A stretch of 64,000 nucleotides of DNA from contig NZ_WNXX01000001.1 of the NCBI RefSeq assembly GCF_009733795.1, forward strand, positions 62,001 through 126,000, given 5' to 3'. The stretch comes from Actinotalea caeni (lineage in GTDB: Bacteria > Actinomycetota > Actinomycetes > Actinomycetales > Beutenbergiaceae). This document shows, one piece after another, positions 57,032-64,000 of the stretch (position 1 is the stretch's first letter; every line of letters starts with the position of its first letter). The position numbers and the translations under genes are program-made. Below the pieces are notes generated by a model. The model made no database searches, had not been told where the DNA came from, and saw only the letters and a program-made list of their open reading frames with translations.

Positions 57032-57715
57032 TCAGCCGACGGCGAGGCTCGCCACGAGGTCGTCGCAGCCGCGCTCGATCACCTCGCGGTCACCGTCCGG
57101 CGTCCACTGGCAGTACAGGTGCAGCAGCTGGTCGGAGCTGAACAGCCACCAGCCGGCATAGGAGTAGCGGTCGAGACCGATGTCCTGCCGGATGGCGGGG
57201 TGCCCGGCCAGCTCGGTCGTGCGCGCCTCCGACAGCGGTTCGGCGCCGATCTGCTCGCGGTAGCGCGCGAGCTTCTCCTCGACGGCGGCGATTGGCACCC
57301 GCCCGCACTCGTCGGCGAGGTCGCCCCAGTCGATGTCGACGTAGACGACGACCTGCACGACGTTGAGCGAGGGCAGCACCGGGTCGGTGGGCACCGCGTA
57401 CCAGGTCGAGTGGATCCGCTCGACCGGGTTGTCCTCGACGTAGGACGTCGAGACCTCGAAGCCGGGCGGCGTCGCCCACGTCGCCGTCGTCAGGTCGAGG
57501 TCCGCGAGCTGCAGCTCCTGGTCCTTGCCGTCGTCGGCGCCGCACTCGAGCAGCCACGAGGGGATCTCGGTGGGTGTCGAGCCCGTGCCGGGGGCCGACG
57601 TCGACGCCGTCGGGTCGGATCCCGGTCCGGCGCCCGGGTCGGCGCCGGGCACGCAGCCGGCCAGCGCGGCCGCGAGCAGCAGCGCGCCGCTCGCGACGCG
57701 AGCGGCCTCACGCAC
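57032..57715 (-). CDS. Tandem lipoprotein paralogue A (third gene of three)
   Basis: A 227-residue lipoprotein (lipobox LAAALAGC near residue 21) of a family I do not recognise. It shares blocks with its two upstream neighbours: PSWLLECG, YVEDNPVERIHSTW, LPSLNVVQVVVYVDIDWGDL, CGRVPIAAVEEKLARYREQI and SSDQLLHLYCQWT. Four cysteines in the mature domain are shared (in LLECG, CGRVP, YCQW and GCDDL), so two disulphides are likely. The GTG overlaps the paralogue B stop by eight bases. Probably anchored outside the membrane; function unknown. Confidence 0.8.
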   Translation of the reverse strand: MREAARVASGALLLAAALAGCVPGADPGAGPGSDPTASTSAPGTGSTPTEIPSWLLECGADDGKDQELQLADLDLTTATWATPPGFEVSTSYVEDNPVERIHSTWYAVPTDPVLPSLNVVQVVVYVDIDWGDLADECGRVPIAAVEEKLARYREQIGAEPLSEARTTELAGHPAIRQDIGLDRYSYAGWWLFSSDQLLHLYCQWTPDGDREVIERGCDDLVASLAVG

Positions 57716-58388
57716 CAGGCACCTGCACCGACGCCACGAGCTCGTCGCACCCGCTCGTGATCGTCGCCCGGTAGGAGTCGGAGGTCCACTGGCAGTACAC
57801 GTGCAGCAGCTGGTCGGAGCTGAACAGCCAGTAGCCGACGTAGTCGTAGGAGGCGAGCCCCACCTCCTGGGTGACCGCAGGCAGGCCCGACACCTCGGTC
57901 ATCGTCGCCTCGCCCATCGGGGTGGCGCCGATCTGGTCGCGGTAGCGCGCGAGCTTCTCCTCGACCGCCGCGAGCGGCACCCGGCCGCACCCGTCGGCCA
58001 GGTCGCCCCAGTCGACGTCGGTGTAGAGCACGACGTTGACGACGTTGAGGCTCGGCAGCGGCGGGTCGGCCGGCTCCGCCACCCAGATGCTGTGCAGCGT
58101 CTCGACCGGGTTGTCCTCGACGTAACCGCTCGCGCGCTGGAAGCCGGCGGGCATCGCCCAGGTCGCCTGCGTGAGGTCGAGGGTGCTCAGCTGCAGCTCG
58201 TCGCGCTCGTCGTCCGAGGAGCCGCACTCCAGCAGCCACGACGGGATCTCGCTCGGCATGGTCGCGGGCTCGCCGGGCGACGACGTCGCGACGTCGTCGG
58301 GCTCCTCGTCCCCGGTGCCCGGCAGCATCCCGCAGCCCGCGAGCAGCACAGCGAGCACCGCGCACGCGAGCAGCCGGGCGCTACGCAC
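57708..58388 (-). CDS. Tandem lipoprotein paralogue B (second gene of three)
   Basis: A 226-residue lipoprotein: MRSARLLACAVLAVLLAGC is the signal with lipobox LLAGC. The mature domain is closest to paralogue A, sharing PSWLLECG, GYVEDNPVETLHSIW, DWGDLADGCGRVPLAAVEEK and YWLFSSDQLLHVYCQWT. The GTG at 58388 overlaps the paralogue C stop by eight bases, the same geometry as the B-A joint, so the genes look like a recent tandem duplication with the junction copied too. Function unknown. Confidence 0.8.
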   Translation of the reverse strand: MRSARLLACAVLAVLLAGCGMLPGTGDEEPDDVATSSPGEPATMPSEIPSWLLECGSSDDERDELQLSTLDLTQATWAMPAGFQRASGYVEDNPVETLHSIWVAEPADPPLPSLNVVNVVLYTDVDWGDLADGCGRVPLAAVEEKLARYRDQIGATPMGEATMTEVSGLPAVTQEVGLASYDYVGYWLFSSDQLLHVYCQWTSDSYRATITSGCDELVASVQVPGA

Positions 58389-59055
58389 CCGGCGCCTCGA
58401 ACGAGGCCAGCAGCTCCTCGCAGCCGGCGAGCACGCGCTCCTGCTCCGCCTCCGAGGTCCACTGGCAGTACAGGTGGACCATCTGGTCGCGCCCGAACAC
58501 CCAGTAGCCGCGGTAGGAGTAGTCGGGCAGCTCCAGGTCCTGGCGCAGCGCCGGCAGGCCCGCGAGCTCGACCTGCTCCACCTCGGTGAGCGGCTGCGCA
58601 CCGTTGACCTCGTGGTAGCCGGCGAGCCGCTCGTCGACCGCGCTGATCGGCACCCGGCCGCACTCGTCCGCGTCGCCGCTCCAGTCCATCCGCCCGTACA
58701 CCACGACCGTGAGGACGTTCAGCGGCACCGGGTCCTCCTCGGGCTCGGCGGCCCAGAACGACTCGATGTGCTCGACCGGCAGGTCCTCGCTGTAGGCGAA
58801 GGTCTCGACGAACCCCGACGGCATCTCCCAGGTGACCTGGGTCAGGTCGACCTCGGAGAGCTGCAGCGTCGGGTCGGCGCCGGCGGGGTCGCCGCACTCC
58901 AGCAGCGCCGCGTCGATCGGCGTCGGCCGCTCCGCGGCGCTGCCGGAGCCGTCGGCCCCCTCACCGCCGCCGGTCGCGTCGCCGTCGCTGCTGCACCCGG
59001 CCAGCGCCAGGACCAGCCCGGCAGCGGCCAGCGCCGTCGCCCGTCGTCTCCCCAT
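58381..59055 (-). CDS. Tandem lipoprotein paralogue C (first gene of three)
   Basis: A 224-residue lipoprotein: MGRRRATALAAAGLVLALAGC is the signal. It is the most diverged copy. It keeps LLECG, LSEVDLTQVTWEMPSGF, DECGRVPISAVDERLAGYHE, YWVFGRDQMVHLYCQWT and GCEELLAS, with the same four cysteines. The ATG is seven bases after TAGAAC, so a leaderless message probably starts here and covers all three genes. Function unknown; no known domain is visible to me. Confidence 0.8.
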   Translation of the reverse strand: MGRRRATALAAAGLVLALAGCSSDGDATGGGEGADGSGSAAERPTPIDAALLECGDPAGADPTLQLSEVDLTQVTWEMPSGFVETFAYSEDLPVEHIESFWAAEPEEDPVPLNVLTVVVYGRMDWSGDADECGRVPISAVDERLAGYHEVNGAQPLTEVEQVELAGLPALRQDLELPDYSYRGYWVFGRDQMVHLYCQWTSEAEQERVLAGCEELLASFEAPGA

Positions 59056-59062
59056 GCGCAGA

Positions 59063-59068
59063 GTTCTA
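59063..59068 (-). promoter_or_regulatory. Leaderless -10 element of the lipoprotein operon
   Basis: TAGAAC on the minus strand, seven bases before the ATG; one base off TANNNT at the last position. It would drive genes C, B and A. Confidence 0.45.
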
Positions 59069-59117
59069 ACACAGCCCGGCGGGCGCCCCGCGGCGCGCCG
59101 ATGGGCAGGAGGACCCG

Positions 59118-60542
59118 TCAGGAGTGGACGATCTGGTCCCCGATGGCGTGCAGCCGGATCGAGTTCGTGCTGCCCGCGACGCCCGGCGGCAGGCCCGCCA
59201 CGACGACGACCGGGTCGCCGACGTCGGCCAGCCCGCTGGTCTGCAGCACCTGGTCCATCTGGGCGATCATGTCGTCGGTGTGCTTGACCTGCTCGACGAT
59301 GAACGCCTGCACGCCCCACGTGAGCGCGAGCTGGTTGCGCACCGCCTCCAGGGGCGTGAACGCCAGCAGCGGGATCGCCGAGCGCAGCCGCGCCATGCGG
59401 CGCGCGCTGTCGCCCGACTGCGTGAAGCACGCGACGTAACGGACCTCGAGCGACTCCGCGATCTGCTTGGCCGCGCGGGTCATGACACCGCCACGGGTGT
59501 GCGGCGGCGCCGTCACGCGCGTCACCCGCTCCAGGCCGTGCTCCTCGGTGTTCTCGATGATCCGCGCCATCGTGCGGACGCACTCGACCGGGTAGTCGCC
59601 CACGCTGGTCTCGCCCGAGAGCATGACCGCGTCGGCGCCGTCGAGGACGGCGTTGGCGCAGTCGGACGCCTCGGCGCGCGTCGGGCGCGGCGCCGAGATC
59701 ATCGACTCGAGCACCTGGGTGGCGACGATGACCGGCTTGGCGTTGCGCTGCGCGAGCTCGATCGCGGTCTTCTGGACCAGCGGCACCTCCTCGAGCGGCA
59801 GCTCGACGCCGAGGTCGCCGCGGGCGACCATGATGCCGTCGAAGGCGTCGATGATCTCCGAGAGGTTCTCGACGGCCTGCGGCTTCTCGATCTTGGCGAT
59901 GACCGGGACGGTCACGCCCTCCTCGTCCATGATCGCCGCGACGTCGTCGTAGTCGCGCGCCGATCGCACGAACGACAGCGCGATGAAGTCGACCCCGAGC
60001 CGCAGCGCCCAGCGCAGGTCCTCGGCGTCCTTCTCGCTCAGCGCCGGCACGTTCACCGCGACACCGGGCAGGTTGAGGCCCTTGTTGTTCGACACCGGGC
60101 CGGGGACCTCGACGCGCGTGACCACGCGCGGGCCCTCGACCGAGACCACCCGCACCGCGACGCGACCGTCGTCGATGAGGATGACGTCGCCGGGGTTGAC
60201 GTCGTCCGGCAGCCCCTTGAACGTCGTCGACACCAGCTCCTTGGTGCCAGGGACGTCCTCGGTGGTGATCGTGAAGGTGTCGCCCTCGGCGAGCTCGTGA
60301 CGGCCCTCGACGAATCGACCGAGGCGGATCTTCGGGCCCTGGAGGTCGACGAGCACGGCGACCGCACGGCCGGAGGCGGCCGCCGCCGCCCGCACGCGCT
60401 CGATGACGACGGCGTGCTGGTCCGCGTCACCGTGGCTGCGGTTGATCCGCGCCACATCCATGCCGGCGTCCACGAGAGCCTGGATCATCTCCGTGCTCTC
60501 GGTCGCCGGGCCCAGCGTGCAGACGATCTTGGCTCTACGCAT
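59118..60542 (-). CDS. pyk: Pyruvate kinase
   Basis: Converts phosphoenolpyruvate and ADP to pyruvate and ATP, the last step of glycolysis. The 474-residue protein starts MRRAKIVCTLGPATES and has the catalytic VIAKIEKPQAVENL near residue 220, DGIMVARGDLGVELPLEEVP near 243, and KPVIVATQVLESMI near 275. The C-terminal domain is present. The ATG is six bases after TAGGGT, with no ribosome-binding site, so the message is probably leaderless. It lies 52 bases after gltD on the same strand, a common neighbour in Actinobacteria. Confidence 0.97.
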   Translation of the reverse strand: MRRAKIVCTLGPATESTEMIQALVDAGMDVARINRSHGDADQHAVVIERVRAAAAASGRAVAVLVDLQGPKIRLGRFVEGRHELAEGDTFTITTEDVPGTKELVSTTFKGLPDDVNPGDVILIDDGRVAVRVVSVEGPRVVTRVEVPGPVSNNKGLNLPGVAVNVPALSEKDAEDLRWALRLGVDFIALSFVRSARDYDDVAAIMDEEGVTVPVIAKIEKPQAVENLSEIIDAFDGIMVARGDLGVELPLEEVPLVQKTAIELAQRNAKPVIVATQVLESMISAPRPTRAEASDCANAVLDGADAVMLSGETSVGDYPVECVRTMARIIENTEEHGLERVTRVTAPPHTRGGVMTRAAKQIAESLEVRYVACFTQSGDSARRMARLRSAIPLLAFTPLEAVRNQLALTWGVQAFIVEQVKHTDDMIAQMDQVLQTSGLADVGDPVVVVAGLPPGVAGSTNSIRLHAIGDQIVHS

Positions 60543-60548
60543 GCATCA

Positions 60549-60554
60549 ACCCTA
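60549..60554 (-). promoter_or_regulatory. Leaderless -10 element of pyk
   Basis: TAGGGT on the minus strand, six bases before the ATG, in the short gap after gltD. Confidence 0.55.
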
Positions 60555-60594
60555 AGAGAAAGTAGGTAACGAGGAAGTCGGTGGAACTGGTGCC

Positions 60595-62056
60595 TCAGAC
60601 GGCCATCTGGACCGTCGTCGGCTCGATCGGGGCCGGCAGCTCGGTGTAGCCCCGCAGGTAGGTGTCGACCGCGGCGGCCGCGGCCCTCCCCTCGGCGATG
60701 GCCCACACGATGAGGCTCTGGCCGCGACCGGCGTCGCCGGCGACGAACACGCCGGGCACGCTGGTGGCGAAGTGCTTGTCGCGCACGATGCGACCGCGCG
60801 GGTCGACCTCGAGGCCGAGCTGCGACACCACGCCGTCGGTCTCCACACCCGTGAAGCCCATCGCGAGCAGCACCAGCTGCGCCGGGATCGTCCGCTCGGT
60901 GCCCTCGACGGGGGTGGGCCGGCCGTCGACGAGCTGGACCTCGTGCACGCGCAGCGCCTGCACGTTGCCGTCCTCGTCGCCCACGAACTCGGCCGTCGAG
61001 GTCGCGTACACGCGCTCGCCGCCCTCCTCGTGGGCGCTGGCGACCCGGTAGATCATCGGGTAGGTCGGCCACGGCTGGTGCGGCGGCCGCTCCTCGGAGG
61101 GCCGCGGCATGATCTCGAGCTGGGTGACGCTGCGCGCCCCCTGCCGCAGCGCGGTGCCGAGGCAGTCGGCGCCGGTGTCGCCGCCGCCGATGATGATCAC
61201 GTCCTTGCCCTCGGCGGTGATCTGGTTCTCGACGTGCTGGCCGAGCGCCGCCCGGTTGCCCTGCGGCAGGTACTCCATCGCCTGGTGGATGCCGCCGAGC
61301 TCGCGGCCCGGCACCGGCAGGTCCCGGCGCACGGTGGCGCCCGTCGCGAGGACGACCGCGTCGTAGCGCTCCAGCAGGTCCTGCCCGGTGGTGCCCTCGT
61401 CGAAGCCGACGCGGACACCCGGGCGGAACCGGGTGCCCTCCTCGGCCATCTGCTCCAGGCGCCGGTCGAGGACGGCCTTCTCCATCTTGAACTCGGGGAT
61501 GCCGTAGCGCAGCAGCCCGCCGATGGCGTCGTCGCGCTCGTACACCGCCACCGTGTGACCGATCCGGGTCAGCTGCTGGGCCGCCGCGAGACCGGCCGGA
61601 CCGGAGCCGATGACGGCGACCGTCGAGCCGGTGAGGCGACCGGGCACCTGGGGCGTGACCAGCCCGTCCTCGAACGCCTTGTCGATGATCGACTGCTCGA
61701 TGAGCTTGATCGTCACCGGCTGCTGGTTGATGCCGAGCACGCAGGAGGTCTCGCACGGCGCGGGGCACAGCCGCCCGGTGAACTCCGGGAAGTTGTTGGT
61801 CGCGTGCAGCCGCTCGATCGCGTCCTCCCAGCGCCCCTGGCGGGTGAGGTCGTTCCACTCGGGGATGAGGTTCCCGAGCGGGCAGCCGTTGTGGCAGAAC
61901 GGGATGCCGCAGTCCATGCAGCGACCGGCCTGCCGCGTCAGCGCCGGGCCGTCCTCGGGACGCTTCTCGTAGACCTCGCGCCAGTCCTGGAGCCGGATCG
62001 GCACCGGACGGCGAGCGGGCAGCTCACGCTCCCTCCACTTGAGGAAGCCCTTCGGG

Positions 62057-62064
<8 letters not shown>
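60595..62064 (-). CDS. gltD: Glutamate synthase small subunit
   Basis: Feeds electrons from NADPH to the large subunit for glutamate synthesis from glutamine and 2-oxoglutarate. The 489-residue protein has the N-terminal Fe-S cysteine motif [20 protein letters not shown] near residue 50, the FAD motif [15 protein letters not shown] near 150, the NADPH motif [16 protein letters not shown] near 290, and the FAD-closing [18 protein letters not shown]. The ATG overlaps the gltB stop by eight bases, so the subunits are made together. Confidence 0.97.

Positions 62065-64000
<1,936 letters not shown>

Overview
This window is chromosomal DNA of a high-G+C actinobacterium. The gene content (rapZ-yvcK-whiA behind uvrC, rbpA, opcA, an ANTAR response regulator, DivIVA-like coiled-coil proteins, many GTG starts and leaderless promoters) points to Micrococcales, probably near Cellulomonadaceae. 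That placement is an inference from gene order and codon use. It is mostly core genome: I see no insertion sequence, prophage, CRISPR array or plasmid feature.

Layout. 1-3690 (+): end of a pentose-phosphate operon, tal'-zwf-opcA-pgl. 3729-8298 (-): a DUF6882-like gene, rbpA, secG, then the glycolytic genes tpiA, pgk and gap. 8512-13513 (-): uvrC-rapZ-yvcK-whiA, coupled by overlaps. 13546-17033: an OsmC protein and uvrA with a LexA-type box. 17176-23144 (-): a five-gene monosaccharide ABC operon (binding protein, double ATPase, permease, ROK regulator, extra single ATPase). 23446-28892: an MBL-fold hydrolase, a TerC metal exporter behind a Mn2+ riboswitch, an MFS/MarR pair, and an HTH/SDR pair. 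28995-35120: an amino-sugar uptake locus (RpiR regulator, SIS protein, Tat-exported binding protein, two permeases) divergent from a BadF-type sugar kinase. 35117-42779: uvrB, two small enzymes, coaE, ptsI, rpsA. 42956-47786: a hydrolase, a methyltransferase, polA and a thioesterase. 47925-51213: a proVWX-type betaine importer. 51574-56094: an acetyltransferase, the ANTAR regulator, a tRNA with an attached tandem-repeat array, and two large coiled-coil proteins. 56147-64000: a siderophore-interacting protein, three tandem paralogous lipoproteins, pyk, gltD and the 3' part of gltB.

Working together. zwf-opcA-pgl, tpiA-pgk-gap and pyk give glycolysis and the oxidative pentose-phosphate route. 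The two sugar ABC operons, the kinase and PTS enzyme I feed them. uvrA, uvrB, uvrC and polA supply nucleotide-excision repair.

The most unusual parts are: (a) tandem 94-103 bp repeats behind the tRNA, each starting with a copy of the tRNA 3' end, like the E. coli tyrT repeats; (b) the tRNA itself, with a leucine CAA anticodon but a short variable arm; (c) three translationally coupled paralogous lipoproteins of no family I recognise; (d) strong hairpins just after the binding-protein gene in both sugar ABC operons; and (e) a three-element operator region between the RpiR regulator and the sugar kinase.
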